Shown in pieces: positions 28,773 through 38,044 of a stretch of 64,000 nt of DNA. Position numbers and translations under genes: made by a program. The number at the start of each line of letters is the position of its first letter. The stretch's first letter is position 1. The stretch is from contig CALQJI020000009.1 of the NCBI GenBank assembly GCA_943330855.2, positions 21,839-85,838 on the forward strand, in the 5' to 3' direction. Origin of the DNA: Klebsiella pneumoniae (GTDB lineage: Bacteria > Verrucomicrobiota > Verrucomicrobiia > Limisphaerales > SXTU01). The notes below the pieces were generated by a model. The model was not told where the DNA came from. It saw nothing but the letters and a program-made list of their open reading frames with translations, and did no database searches.

Positions 28773-29624
28773 AGTCGCGGTGGCCGGCGGCGCGACGCGT
28801 TTGAAGTCCTTCGCCTCCTCGCGGTAGTGGACGCGCTTGTTCGTGAGCAACTCGCGGCCGACCATGTCGAAGTCAATGGTCGTCGGCAGCCACGCACTCG
28901 GCTCGACGCGGGTGCGCTCCAGCAACAGCTCGAACTTGCGCAGCACGCCCACGACGCCGCCGATAAGCGGCACCTCCTCGGTGAGCCAGAACTTCAGCCG
29001 CGCCAGTTCCCATTCCTCCGCGTCCACCCAGACCTTGCCGGCGACCTTGTTCGCCACGCGGTCAGGCAGTTTGTTGACGGGCAGGTCCTTGCTGCGCGGC
29101 GCGAACTCGACGACCCACGCGGGCCGTCCGCGCACCAGTTCCTGCCCCATGACCTTGAACGTGTAGCGCGCCAGCATCTCGTCGGTGAACTGCCATTCCT
29201 TGTCGCGCTTCGTGGCCTCGGGGTTGCGCGCGGGTTTCTTGCCGGCGCGCACGGCGGCCTCGCGTTGCTCCTCGGCCTTGCGCTCCTTGTCGGTCAGCGC
29301 GCGCCCGTCCTTCTGGAGGGTCCGGGTGAACGGCACCCCGTTGATGGGAAAGCATTCCTGCCGCGCCTGCTTGCTGGTCTCCAGCTTGTCTTTGCCGTCG
29401 AACTCCTCCAGCAGGCGCGTCTTTCGGAAGGAGAACTGCGCGGTGGTATTCTGCGTGCGCTCCCACTGCGAACGCGCGACGACGTTGGAGGCGAGCTGCG
29501 CGAAGGTGGGCGGCGGGACGTTGGACGCGGCGAAGGACGAAAGCGCGGAGAGGAGAATCACCCATGACCAATGAGCACCGGACGCGTCCGTCCGCCCATG
29601 CGTCATTGGGCCTTGGTCATTCAT
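28764..29624 (-). CDS. Exported LolA-like/outer-membrane-lipoprotein-sorting-like protein
   Basis: A protein of up to 286 residues. A hydrophobic signal-like segment (SWVILLSALSSFAAS) is followed by a mature part with long curved-sheet-type motifs: QFTDEMLARYTFKVMGQELV, GRPAWVVEFAPRSKD, VAGKVWVDAEEWELARLKFW and TTIDFDMVGRELLTNK. These are reminiscent of the LolA/LolB fold. Both ends are shaped by repeats: the start codons available (29624, 29606) lie in the family J repeat, and the stop lies in a family E arm. The original start may have been displaced; a GTG just before the hydrophobic stretch is another option. Confidence 0.62.
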   Translation of the reverse strand: MNDQGPMTHGRTDASGAHWSWVILLSALSSFAASNVPPPTFAQLASNVVARSQWERTQNTTAQFSFRKTRLLEEFDGKDKLETSKQARQECFPINGVPFTRTLQKDGRALTDKERKAEEQREAAVRAGKKPARNPEATKRDKEWQFTDEMLARYTFKVMGQELVRGRPAWVVEFAPRSKDLPVNKLPDRVANKVAGKVWVDAEEWELARLKFWLTEEVPLIGGVVGVLRKFELLLERTRVEPSAWLPTTIDFDMVGRELLTNKRVHYREEAKDFKRVAPPATATPR

Positions 29625-29627
29625 GGG
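29561..29627. repeat. Repeat element, family J
   Basis: Imperfect inverted repeat built of ATGACCAATGA-like units (29561-29579 against 29604-29627). It overlaps the N-terminal codons of the LolA-like gene. Confidence 0.5.
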
Positions 29628-29657
29628 GCTTTGGACATTGGAACTTGGACCGTCCGC

Positions 29658-30746
29658 TCACGGACGAATCACGCGCACGCGATGCGTCTCGCTGTCGCCG
29701 ATGAAGATGCTGCCGTCCCGGTCCACCCACAATCCGTGCAGGCGGGCGAGTTGGCATTTGAGCGGGTCGCCATCGGGGCCGTCGCCCTTCTCGCCGGTGC
29801 CGCAGATGAGTTCGAGCGTCCCGCGCTTCACGTCCACCATGCGGACGCTGTGGCTCTCGGTGTCGGCGAGATAGACGTTGCCGTTCGGCGCGACGGCGAT
29901 GCCCTTGGGGCCGGAGAGCGTTGCCGCCTTCGCCGGGCCACCGTGGCCGGTGAAGCCTTTCTTGCCCGTGCCCGCGATGTGCTGAATTTTCGAGGTCTTC
30001 AGGTCGAACTTGAACACCTGGTTGCCCTCACGCGTGGCGAGCCAGAGGTTGCCCGCCGCGTCAAAGTCCAGCGAGCGCGGGCCGTTGAGTGGCGTGCCCG
30101 CGATGGGGGAGCCATCGGGCGTGGGACCGGCCTTCCCCGTGCCGGCGAACGTGCTGATAACTCCGGTCTTCATGGCAATTTTACGAAGGACGTGATTGCC
30201 AATGTCGCAGATGAAGAGGTCCCCACCGGGATCGAACTGGATGCTGTGCGGCTGCTTAAAAGTGGCGTCCTTCGCCGGGCCGCCGTCGCCGCTGTAACCC
30301 GCTTTGCCCGTGCCGGCGAAAGTCGTGATGAGGCCCGTTTTCATGTCCACCTTGCGCACGGCGTGGTTGCCCATGTCCACGATGTAGAGGTCACCCGCGC
30401 GGTCGAAGCGAATCTCGTGCGGGAGGTTAAACGTGGCTTGCAGCGCCTGGCCACCATCGCCCGAGTAACCCTTCTGACCGCTGCCCGCGACCGTGTGAAT
30501 CTTCCCGTCCGCCGTGACCTTGCGCACGCGCTGGCCGGTGTATTCGCAGAACCAGATGTTGCCATCCGGCCCGCGCACGACGCCGAAGGGATTATTGATT
30601 TGCGCTGCCGTCGCCGGCCCGCCATCGCCCGAGAAGCCCGCTTGTCCGGTGCCTGCGAAGGTCGCGGTGGTGGCGGCGTTAAGGGAGGAGGAAAGCACCG
30701 AGGCAGTCAGCGCGCAAATGCCGAGGAATCGAAGCGGAGTCATCAT
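29658..30746 (-). CDS. Secreted NHL-repeat beta-propeller protein
   Basis: A 362-residue protein with a signal peptide (RFLGICALTASVLSSSLNA) followed by six NHL blades. Each blade repeats FAGTGxAGxSGDGGPAxxA and then an NPFGVVRGPDGNIWFCEYTG- or DLYIVDMGNHAVRKV-like sequence. It ends IGDSETHRVRVIRP. NHL propellers bind proteins or ligands and this one is probably periplasmic. Two adjacent ATGs (30746, 30743) can start it. A fragment of its 3' end occurs again at 28490-28536. Confidence 0.85.
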   Translation of the reverse strand: MMTPLRFLGICALTASVLSSSLNAATTATFAGTGQAGFSGDGGPATAAQINNPFGVVRGPDGNIWFCEYTGQRVRKVTADGKIHTVAGSGQKGYSGDGGQALQATFNLPHEIRFDRAGDLYIVDMGNHAVRKVDMKTGLITTFAGTGKAGYSGDGGPAKDATFKQPHSIQFDPGGDLFICDIGNHVLRKIAMKTGVISTFAGTGKAGPTPDGSPIAGTPLNGPRSLDFDAAGNLWLATREGNQVFKFDLKTSKIQHIAGTGKKGFTGHGGPAKAATLSGPKGIAVAPNGNVYLADTESHSVRMVDVKRGTLELICGTGEKGDGPDGDPLKCQLARLHGLWVDRDGSIFIGDSETHRVRVIRP

Positions 30747-30919
30747 GTTGCTGAAAGCGTAGCAGAGCCGCTCGCAGAGCCAAGAGCGCAGGGTGAACTC
30801 AGGCGGGCGAGGCACATACGCCTACCGCAACCATCCCACAGGTTCGGATTCCCAATCGCCCTGCGGGAAAATGGCCCGCCGTCCGTGCAGCCGCGGCACC
30901 TGACCGGCTCCGCGCCCGA

Positions 30920-31555
30920 TCACTTCTGAATGATCGGAGCCGCTGCGGGCGCGGCAGGCACTTGCAGAGCGCCAGCGGGGGCGGTCGCGTTGAGCTGCGT
31001 GAGCAGCTCCTCGGTGAGGTCGGGCAGGGTGGCGTTGAAGAGGACAATGGGCGTTCCCACGGCGCTCTCGGCGGCGCTGTCCAACACGGCGGAGTAGCCG
31101 ACTGTCCGAGCCCTCTTGTTCAGGACTTCCCGGATTTCAGCGACGATTTTATCCCGCAAGTTGCGTTGCTGTTCGGCGAGTTGGGCGCGGGCGCTGCGGT
31201 CGAATTGCCCGACGCTTTGCTCGATCTCCTGCAACTCACGGAGCTTGCCGGCCGCCAATTGCTTGCGCCTGTCCCGCTCCTCGATGGACACGGCGGAATC
31301 GGTGGAGCTTTCGACCAGCTTTTTGTAATCCACCTCGGCCTTCTGGGCGTCGGTGATCATATCCTTCCGTTTCTTTTCCAGCTCACCGGCCCGGTCCTTG
31401 AGGTTGAGGTCGGCCTGCTTGGTCTTCCAGTAGCCGTCGAAGACTTTCTTGAGGTCCACCACAGCGATGCCACCGACGGCGGGCGCGGCGGCTTGAGCCA
31501 CAGGAGCGGCGGCGAAAACGAGGGCGAGGAGCAGGAGGGCGGCAGAGCGTTTCAT
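30920..31555 (-). CDS. OmpH/Skp family periplasmic chaperone
   Basis: A 211-residue protein with a signal peptide (LLLLALVFAAAPVAQAAA) and a long coiled coil. The N-terminal strand and hinge GIAVVDLKKVFDGYWKTKQA are typical of OmpH/Skp, and the charged helix runs from about residue 45 to 150. An Ala/Pro-rich tail follows. Skp trimers carry unfolded outer-membrane proteins to BamA. It lies 112 bp downstream of bamA on the same strand, the usual arrangement. Confidence 0.88.
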   Translation of the reverse strand: MKRSAALLLLALVFAAAPVAQAAAPAVGGIAVVDLKKVFDGYWKTKQADLNLKDRAGELEKKRKDMITDAQKAEVDYKKLVESSTDSAVSIEERDRRKQLAAGKLRELQEIEQSVGQFDRSARAQLAEQQRNLRDKIVAEIREVLNKRARTVGYSAVLDSAAESAVGTPIVLFNATLPDLTEELLTQLNATAPAGALQVPAAPAAAPIIQK

Positions 31556-31667
31556 TGGGTTGGGTGGATTTAGATTGGGATGAAAAGCAGGCGTGGAGGA
31601 CGAGGGCAGGGGCAAGACGGATTTCTAAATCGTAATCTTACTCTTCAACTTCATCGCCCGGCGCGGC

Positions 31668-33998
31668 TCAGAAGTCGCGCGTGAAACCGACGTCAAAGTT
31701 GAACCGCCCACTCTTGTTCTGGTTTTTGTCCGAGGTGATGGGAATACCGTAGTCCAAGCGCAACGGCCCGAGGTTCGGAATGTTAAGGCGGAAGCCAAAC
31801 CCGACGTTGTCCTGGTAGAGCCGCTCCCCGCGCGAGGCGTTCGGGTTGAAGCTGAGTGAGCTGCTGTAAACATTGCCGATGTCGTAGAACATCGCGAAGC
31901 GCAGCCGTTCAATCAGCGGGATGGTGTATTCCACCGAGCCGAGCCAGTAGGTGTTGCCGCCGAATGGCTCGTTGAGCGAATCGCGCGGGGAAACATCCGC
32001 GAAACGGTAGCCGCGGAGCGTGCGCGGGCCACCGAGGAAGTAGCGGTTGAAGAGCGTGACCCGATCGCCGTTGAAAGCCTGCGCGGCTCCGACGCGGCCG
32101 AGGATTTCCCACGTCTGGCCGGCCCAGAAACCGGGTAGGTATTGAGAACCGCGCAGCTCCATCTTGTAGAAATCCGCCTCGCCGCCGAACGGGCCGCCTG
32201 CGAATTCGGTCGTCAGTTCCACCCGATGACCGCCGCTGGGGATCAACCCGCCCGTGCGGGTGTCGTAGGTGATGCCCGCGCCAATCTTCGAGACGATTTG
32301 TGTGCCCGCCTCCGACTTCAACTCCGGCGAAGCGGCGGGGTCCACGTTCTTGATGCCGACATCCTCGACAGTGTAGCTCACGTTGCCGCGGAAGAAATCC
32401 GTCCACAACGCGCGCTCCAAGCTGAGGCGCATACCGCTCTGGACCTCGTCGTAGAGCGAGCTTTGGAAGCTCGTGTTGCGGTGATAGAGGTCCACGCCGA
32501 ACGCGAGCTTGCGGTCGAGGAACCACGGCTCCACGAAGCTCAACAGATAGTCCTGCCGGCGCGAGCCGTAGCTGGCCTTGAGGCGCATCTTTTGCCCGCC
32601 GCCGGTGAACCACGGCGGGTTGAACAAGTCGAAGTTGCCCTGGCTGACCTCGAAGAAGCCCACGACACTTTCCACCGAGCTGAAGCCCGCGCCCAACGAC
32701 ATGTTGCCGGTGTTCTTCTCCTCCACGTTTACCACGAGGTTCTTGCGGTTGGGCACGTCGGTCGGCTCCGGCTGAGCGTCCACCTTCTCGAAGTAATTCA
32801 AGTTCTCAAGGCGCTGCTTGGAGAGCTTTACGCGCACCATGTCGAAGGTCTCGCCGGGCGAGATCGCCAGCTCGCGGCGGAGCACTTTGTCCTTCGTTTT
32901 GACATTGCCCTTGATCTCGATCTTCTCGACGAAGGACTTGTCCTTCTCCTCGACCTGATAGGTCACGTCCATGTTGCCCGTCTCGGTGTTGGGCGTGCGC
33001 ACGGCGTTGATGCGGGCGTCAATGAACCCCTTGGTCCCGTAGAAGTCGCGCAGGGCCTCGACGTCTTTGCGCTGACCGTCCGGCGTGAAGGTCTGACCCG
33101 CCGCCATCTTGATGTCCTTCGCCAGTTCCGTGCTGGGGAAGAGGCTGTTCCCCTTCACCGCGACCGCGCCGACTTTGTAGGGCTTGCCCTCGAAAAGTTG
33201 GAGTTTGATCACCAGCCGGTCCGGCGTGGGATATTCGAGCACCACATCCTTGATCTCAAAGTCCAAGTAGCCCTTGTTCCGGTAGAACTCGGCGAGCCGC
33301 TCCTTGTCGTCCTCGAACTGCTCGTCCTTGAATTTGTCCGTGCCGGTGAGCCATGAGAAAAACCACTTCTCCTTCGTCTTGAGCTGCTTCGCCAATTCCT
33401 TCTCGGTGAAGGCCGCCGCGCCCACGAACTGGATGTCCACGATCTTCACCTTCGGCGCCTCGGTGATCTCGAAGGTGACGGTGCCGCGTCCGGCGTTCTC
33501 GTTGATGCTGAGTTTGTATTCTGCCTTGGTCCGCTGGTAGCCGGCCTTCTGGTAGCGGGTCTGGATCGACTGCGCGTCGGTGAAGAGCTTCCGCTCGTCG
33601 AGGGGTTGGCCGACCTTGGACTTGATTTCCTTCTGAAGCTTGGTCGCGTTGAACTTCGTGTTGCCGGTGAACTTCACATCCGTGAGCAACGGTTTGCCCT
33701 GGACCACATAAATCAGGCGCACCCCACCGTCCACCCGCTCCTCGGCCACGCGGATGTTGTAGAAGTAACCCGTGTTGTAGAGGTTGCGCACGTCGTCATC
33801 CACGCTGGTTTTCACCAGCGAATCGCCGACTTTCACGCGGATGTTGGCGCGGATCAGCTCGTCGCTGGCAGCGGCGGGGCCGACGTGGCGGACCTGGATT
33901 TGCTCCACGCGCTGCGGCGCGACCTGAGCTTGGGAGAGCGGCACCCAGTGGATGAGGAGCGCGAGAAGGACGCAATAACGGCGGAGCAAGGGTTTCAT
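31668..33998 (-). CDS. bamA: Outer membrane protein assembly factor BamA
   Basis: A 776-residue Omp85 protein that folds beta-barrels into the outer membrane. It has a signal peptide (LLALLIHWVPLSQAQ), then five POTRA domains to about residue 420 (VEQIQVRHVGPA, VKFTGNTKFNATKLQKEIKS, VDIQFVGAAAFTEKELAKQL, VGAVAVKGNSLFPSTELAKD, KIEIKGNVKTKDKVLRRELA). A C-terminal barrel contains the conserved loop-6 motif in GGPRTLRGYRFADV and ends in a terminal Phe (FNFDVGFTRDF). Length is normal. It forms an operon with the skp-like gene. Confidence 0.96.
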   Translation of the reverse strand: MKPLLRRYCVLLALLIHWVPLSQAQVAPQRVEQIQVRHVGPAAASDELIRANIRVKVGDSLVKTSVDDDVRNLYNTGYFYNIRVAEERVDGGVRLIYVVQGKPLLTDVKFTGNTKFNATKLQKEIKSKVGQPLDERKLFTDAQSIQTRYQKAGYQRTKAEYKLSINENAGRGTVTFEITEAPKVKIVDIQFVGAAAFTEKELAKQLKTKEKWFFSWLTGTDKFKDEQFEDDKERLAEFYRNKGYLDFEIKDVVLEYPTPDRLVIKLQLFEGKPYKVGAVAVKGNSLFPSTELAKDIKMAAGQTFTPDGQRKDVEALRDFYGTKGFIDARINAVRTPNTETGNMDVTYQVEEKDKSFVEKIEIKGNVKTKDKVLRRELAISPGETFDMVRVKLSKQRLENLNYFEKVDAQPEPTDVPNRKNLVVNVEEKNTGNMSLGAGFSSVESVVGFFEVSQGNFDLFNPPWFTGGGQKMRLKASYGSRRQDYLLSFVEPWFLDRKLAFGVDLYHRNTSFQSSLYDEVQSGMRLSLERALWTDFFRGNVSYTVEDVGIKNVDPAASPELKSEAGTQIVSKIGAGITYDTRTGGLIPSGGHRVELTTEFAGGPFGGEADFYKMELRGSQYLPGFWAGQTWEILGRVGAAQAFNGDRVTLFNRYFLGGPRTLRGYRFADVSPRDSLNEPFGGNTYWLGSVEYTIPLIERLRFAMFYDIGNVYSSSLSFNPNASRGERLYQDNVGFGFRLNIPNLGPLRLDYGIPITSDKNQNKSGRFNFDVGFTRDF

Positions 33999-34119
33999 GA
34001 TTTGGTCAGCTCAGAGGCGGCAGTTAAACCATAGCTCCGTGCGGTTGAACACAGTTTTTTAGCCGGGATGACACAGGAGCACGTCTCGATTTGGCAACCG
34101 CGCGGCTCGCGGCTCCTGC

Positions 34120-35592
34120 TCAATGCTTCACGACCGGGAACTGCTTCCGCAGCAGCGCTTCGGTTTCCGCGCGGACTTTTGCGAACTGCGGGTCCTCCGC
34201 GCGGTTGTGTAGCTCGGCGGGTTGCTGGGAATTGTCGTAAAGCTCGCGGCCCACCACCTCGCCCGTCTTCCAGTCACGCCACTCGGTGTAGCGCGCGGCG
34301 GCGGTGCGGACGCTCACACCCATCGTGCGCGGCTGCTTGTCCGGCTCGCGGTCGAAGTAGGCGGGGCGCGGGTGCTGGGTGAACGCGGCGGGCTTCACGG
34401 ACTTCGCCGGGTCGTTCAGCACCGGCACCAAACTCGTGCCTTCGATGCCCGGCGGCTTCGGCAGACCGCACAGCTCGACGAGCGTCGGAAAGAGGTCGAG
34501 CAACTCGGCGAGTGAGCTGGTGCGGTTTCCGGCGTGCTTGCCCCCCGGTGCCCCGATGAAGAACGGCACGCGCGCGTCCAGCTCGAAGGTCGAGGTCTTC
34601 GCCCACAGGCCGTGCTCGCCGAGGTGATAGCCGTGGTCGCCGACGAACGTGATGACCGTGCGGTCCGCCACGCCGCTGCGGTCCAGCGCGTCGAGCACCT
34701 TGCCGAGCTGGGCGTCGAGGTAGCTGATGTTCGCGAAGTAGCCGTGGCGAATCTCGGCTACCTGCTCGGGCGTGAACGTGACTTGGTTCGGCGGCAGGCC
34801 GCGCAGCTCGCGGCCATCGTGGAAGGCAACTTCCGGGGCACCCTTGGGCCGCGCGGGGTTGAGCGAGGGGAGTTTCGCGCGGTCGTAGCGGTCCCAGTAT
34901 TTCTTCGGCGCGTTGAAGGGCGCGTGTGGTTTCCAGAAGCCGACGGCGAGGAAGAACGGCTTGTCCTTCACCTCCGCCAGCACGCGGACGGCCTCGGCAG
35001 CGACGCGGCCGTCGTAGTAAGCCTCGTCCGGCACGTCGCGGCATTCGTAGAGCGGGACGGAGGTGTAGAGCCGGGGCGCGGGCGAGGCGATGTTCGGCGG
35101 CAGCGGGCCGGTGACACGCGCGTCGTCCTCGCCGTGCGTGGCGTAGTGGAGGAACTCCGGCGCGCTCCACGAACGGGCGTCGCCCTTCTCCTGCGTGTGC
35201 CAGTTGTGGAAAATCTTCCCGACGCACCGTGTGTGGTAGCCGTGGTCTTTGAACCACAACGGCAGCGTGGTCACGTCTGGGTTGCGCTCGCGGAAGTGCG
35301 TGCCGTTGTTCCAGAGCCGCAGCGTGTCGGGGCGCAGGCCGGTGAGCATCGAAGAACGCGAGGGGTTGCAGACGGCTTGCTGGCAATAGGCGCGGTCGAA
35401 CTGGAGCGTGCGTTTCGCGAGGCGGTCGAGGTTCGGCGTGAGCGCGGGGGAGCCGTAACTGGCCAACTCCGGGCGGAAATCATCCGCCATGATGAAGAGG
35501 ACATTGGGCTTCGGCGCGGCGGTGGCGGTGCCAATCAAAAAGGCCAAAGGCCAAAGGCAAAAAACGAGGAGGCGGAGGCGGAATGGCTTCAT
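34120..35592 (-). CDS. Secreted type I sulfatase (iduronate-2-sulfatase-like)
   Basis: A 490-residue sulfatase with an N-terminal signal (LLVFCLWPLAFLIGTATA). The catalytic motif is AVCNPSRSSMLTG, whose Cys75 should be matured to formylglycine. Metal ligands are in NVLFIMADDFRPELASYG and in TFVGDHGYHLGEHGLWAK. FWKPHAPFNAPKKYWDRYD suggests the iduronate-2-sulfatase-like branch. It would remove sulfate from sulfated polysaccharides outside the cytoplasm. An anaerobic-type sulfatase-maturing enzyme is not in the window. Part of the signal peptide is encoded by a GGCCAAAGG repeat at 35540-35558. Confidence 0.93.
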   Translation of the reverse strand: MKPFRLRLLVFCLWPLAFLIGTATAAPKPNVLFIMADDFRPELASYGSPALTPNLDRLAKRTLQFDRAYCQQAVCNPSRSSMLTGLRPDTLRLWNNGTHFRERNPDVTTLPLWFKDHGYHTRCVGKIFHNWHTQEKGDARSWSAPEFLHYATHGEDDARVTGPLPPNIASPAPRLYTSVPLYECRDVPDEAYYDGRVAAEAVRVLAEVKDKPFFLAVGFWKPHAPFNAPKKYWDRYDRAKLPSLNPARPKGAPEVAFHDGRELRGLPPNQVTFTPEQVAEIRHGYFANISYLDAQLGKVLDALDRSGVADRTVITFVGDHGYHLGEHGLWAKTSTFELDARVPFFIGAPGGKHAGNRTSSLAELLDLFPTLVELCGLPKPPGIEGTSLVPVLNDPAKSVKPAAFTQHPRPAYFDREPDKQPRTMGVSVRTAAARYTEWRDWKTGEVVGRELYDNSQQPAELHNRAEDPQFAKVRAETEALLRKQFPVVKH

Positions 35593-35634
35593 ACGAGGGA
35601 TGAGTGAGAGACCATCAGGCGAGCGTGTGAGCGG

Positions 35635-35743
35635 GCGCGAAGCGTTTGGACTACGGTGTCTTTAGCCGCGCTTTTGAATGTCACGTGCGCGACCTGCATC
35701 GCCGCTGACAGCGGCGCTGAAGCCGCGGCAGTCCAGACGCTGC
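35635..35743. repeat. Palindromic element, family B, copy 1
   Basis: Left arm GCGCGAAGCGTTTGGACTAC at 35635 and right arm GCAGTCCAGACGCT ending near 35741, with a CGGCGCTGAAG core. The same element occurs at 59155-59265. Confidence 0.8.
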
Positions 35744-35801
35744 ACGACTTTGGAGTGGAACGGACGACTGACGTTCATGAAGCTTCCTCCGTTGCCCCGC
35801 C

Positions 35802-36641
35802 TCACTTCCTCGCCCCTTCCTTCGCCTTGGCGATGGCGAAGTCCACGAGTGGCTGCGAGCGGAAGAAGCCTTCAAACATGTTGTGGCCCTGGCCTTCGAG
35901 GACGATGAGCTTCACGAGGTCGCCGGCCCCCTCGGTCTGGTAGCGGCGGACGAGTTCGGCGGAGTTCTCTTTCAGCGGCACGACCTTGTCCACGTCGCCG
36001 TGGATGAGCGCGACGGGCACCTTCGCCTTGGCCAGCAGGGCGATGCGCTCGATGGGATTGAACTCGGCGGCGCGCACGATGAACTGCTCGAGGGTCAGCT
36101 CGTAAGCCGGTGCGGCCTTCGCCAAGCCGGGGTAAGTGCGGAAGTCATAGACCGGGTAAATGCCGATAAGGCCCGCGACCCGCGTCGGGTTCGTGATGGC
36201 CCAACTGCTCGTCCACAGCCCGCCCCGGCTGCGCCCGAACAGACAGGGCTTTTTGCCGAAGCCGCGCTGTTCGGTCAGATCGCGGTAGAGAGCGTCGAAG
36301 ACCGCGTTGCTCTTGGGGCTCCCGTAGCCTTCACCCACGTCCACGCCTGCCACCGCAATGCCCGCTGCGACGAACTGCTCGTGCATCCAGCGCTCGGCCT
36401 GGTCGGGATACGGCGCGAGCGTGGGACCATAGAAAATCCAGGGCTGCGGCGAGGTGCGCTTCTCCGGCGGCGGCAGGTAGAGGAAGGCGGGGCGACCCGC
36501 GACGGTGAAGTTCTCCGTGTGCGGCAACGCGAGCCGACCGGACGGCGCGGCAGGCTTGGCCTTCGCAGGCGGGGCATCAGCGGAGAAGGCTTGGCCGCAA
36601 ATAACACAAAGAGTCGCAAAGAGGGGCAGCAGGCGATGCAT
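35802..36641 (-). CDS. Exported alpha/beta hydrolase
   Basis: A 279-residue alpha/beta hydrolase with a signal peptide (LPLFATLCVICGQAFS). The nucleophile is the Ser of CLFGRSRGGLWTSS, the acid is in VALIHGDVDKVVPLKE and the His in VLEGQGHNMFEGFF. AFLYLPPPE and PWIFYGPTLAPYPDQAE define the N-terminal region. This is a dienelactone-hydrolase/S9-like esterase fold. The substrate is not evident; sulfatase and lactonase neighbours suggest polysaccharide use. Confidence 0.87.
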   Translation of the reverse strand: MHRLLPLFATLCVICGQAFSADAPPAKAKPAAPSGRLALPHTENFTVAGRPAFLYLPPPEKRTSPQPWIFYGPTLAPYPDQAERWMHEQFVAAGIAVAGVDVGEGYGSPKSNAVFDALYRDLTEQRGFGKKPCLFGRSRGGLWTSSWAITNPTRVAGLIGIYPVYDFRTYPGLAKAAPAYELTLEQFIVRAAEFNPIERIALLAKAKVPVALIHGDVDKVVPLKENSAELVRRYQTEGAGDLVKLIVLEGQGHNMFEGFFRSQPLVDFAIAKAKEGARK

Positions 36642-36696
36642 GATGCCGCGATGCTGCTAAGGCAGCGCCTAACTGGCGAGGGGAATTTGGCGCAGT

Positions 36697-36716
36697 GGCT
36701 CAGTTCGAACTGAGCC
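36697..36716 (-). terminator. Perfect palindrome after lactonase gene
   Basis: A 20-bp perfect palindrome (GGCTCAGTTC and its complement) lies two bases after the minus-strand stop at 36719. It can form a strong hairpin, though without a U-tract. Confidence 0.5.
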
Positions 36717-36718
36717 GC

Positions 36719-37891
36719 TCACTTCACCGCGAGGAACTTCATGCACACGGGCGAGCCGACTTCGAGCTTCGTGCCGGTGGCGGTGAGCTTGCCGGTGGCC
36801 TGATCCACCTTAAAGAGGGCGATGGTGTCGGAGCCTTGGCCCTCGGTGAAGAGCCACTTGCCCGTCGGGTCGAGGTTGAAGTTACGCGGGGTCTTCACTT
36901 CCGCCGCCGCGTTCTGCACGAGCGTGATTTTGCCGTCCGCCGCGACGGCGAAGACCGCGATGGTGTCGTGGCCGCGGTTCGAGCCGTAGAGGAACTTGCC
37001 GCCGGGATGCGCGACCACTTCCGCCGTGCTCCAGCCGGGCTTCGGGCCGGGCCCGTCAGCAGCGGGCAGCGTGGAGACCGTGTGAATCTCGGTCAGTGCG
37101 CCTTTGGCTGCGTCGTAGCTGAACGCTGTCATTGAGAGCGTGGTCTCGTTGATGACGTAAGCGAACTTGCCGCTCGGATGGAAAGCGAAGTGGCGCGGGC
37201 CGCTGCCGGGCGGAACGGTCCCGAAGGCGGGTTCGTTCGGCGTCAAGGTGCCCTTTGCCGCGTCGAGCTTGTAGATGAGCACTTGGTCGAGTCCGAGGTC
37301 GGCGACGAAGGCGAAGCGGTTGTCGGGCGAGAGGTTCACTGAGTGCGCGTGGTTCTGGCGCTTCGCGGTGCCTTTTATGGTGTGCTGCACGAACCCGGTG
37401 TGCTCGCCGACGGAGCCATCCGCCTTGATGGGCAGCGCCACGACACTGCCGCCGCCGTAGTTCGCCGCGAGCGCCACCTTGCCGCTCTTGTCCACCGAGA
37501 TGTGGCAGGGGCCAGAGCCGACGGTGGAGGCCTGACTGAGCAGCTTGAGCTTACCGTCCGGCAGGATGGCGAACGCGCTCACGCCGCCGCCCTTCTTCCC
37601 CTCCACCACCGCGACCTCGCCGACGGCGTAAAGACTTTTGCCGCTGGGATGAATCGCGAGGAACGACGGATTGGTCGTTTCGACAGCCAGCTCTGGCTTG
37701 CCCACTTCGCCCGTCGCTGAGTTGAAGGTGAACGTGTAAATGCCCTGACTCTTCTTACCCGTGTAAGTGCCGACATAGGCGCGGAACTGGGTGGGACCTG
37801 ACGTTTTGTCCGCTGCTGAGGCGGTGGCGCAGCCCAGAATGGCAACAAGCGAGGCGGTAGTGGCGAGGTTCAGAAAGCAGAGGCGATTCAT
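36719..37891 (-). CDS. Exported lactonase-type seven-bladed beta-propeller protein
   Basis: A 390-residue 6-phosphogluconolactonase-like propeller (Pgl/YbhE type). A signal peptide (TTASLVAILGCATASAA) with a lipobox-like LGC suggests possible lipidation. FRAYVGTYTGKKSQGIYTFT, NHAHSVNLSPDNRFAFVADL, GPRHFAFHPSGKFAYVINE and TPRNFNLDPTGKWLFTEGQG are the characteristic blade motifs. Cytoplasmic relatives hydrolyse 6-phosphogluconolactone, but export argues against that substrate here. It is divergent from nuoB and shares with it the region containing the palindrome at 37958. Confidence 0.87.
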   Translation of the reverse strand: MNRLCFLNLATTASLVAILGCATASAADKTSGPTQFRAYVGTYTGKKSQGIYTFTFNSATGEVGKPELAVETTNPSFLAIHPSGKSLYAVGEVAVVEGKKGGGVSAFAILPDGKLKLLSQASTVGSGPCHISVDKSGKVALAANYGGGSVVALPIKADGSVGEHTGFVQHTIKGTAKRQNHAHSVNLSPDNRFAFVADLGLDQVLIYKLDAAKGTLTPNEPAFGTVPPGSGPRHFAFHPSGKFAYVINETTLSMTAFSYDAAKGALTEIHTVSTLPAADGPGPKPGWSTAEVVAHPGGKFLYGSNRGHDTIAVFAVAADGKITLVQNAAAEVKTPRNFNLDPTGKWLFTEGQGSDTIALFKVDQATGKLTATGTKLEVGSPVCMKFLAVK

Positions 37892-37957
37892 ATGAGGAGC
37901 AAACCAGACTGCCGCCGGACGGCGCAAGCTACTGTTTTCACAAACGAGCCTTTGGGC

Positions 37958-37975
37958 TTGTGAAATAAATCACAA
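37958..37975. promoter_or_regulatory. CRP/FNR-like palindromic operator upstream of nuoB
   Basis: A perfect inverted repeat TTGTGA-N6-TCACAA, matching the CRP consensus half-sites and spacing. A further half-site (TCACAA, 37938-37943) lies 5' of it. It is 69 bp before the nuoB ATG and 66 bp before the lactonase start. A weak -35/-10 pair (TTGCCG at 37981, TTACTT at 38004, 17-bp gap) follows it towards nuoB. Confidence 0.62.
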
Positions 37976-38044
37976 AACGCTTGCCGCGTCCTTTGCTGGT
38001 GCTTTACTTGCCGAGTTCGCGGGCAATTTCCACGCACCTCTGCC

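Noticed and set aside
36697..36716. tRNA-like arm (TTCGAAC within a hairpin)
   Set aside because: The TTCGAAC resembles a T-loop, but there is no acceptor, D or anticodon stem around it. It is a simple palindrome.
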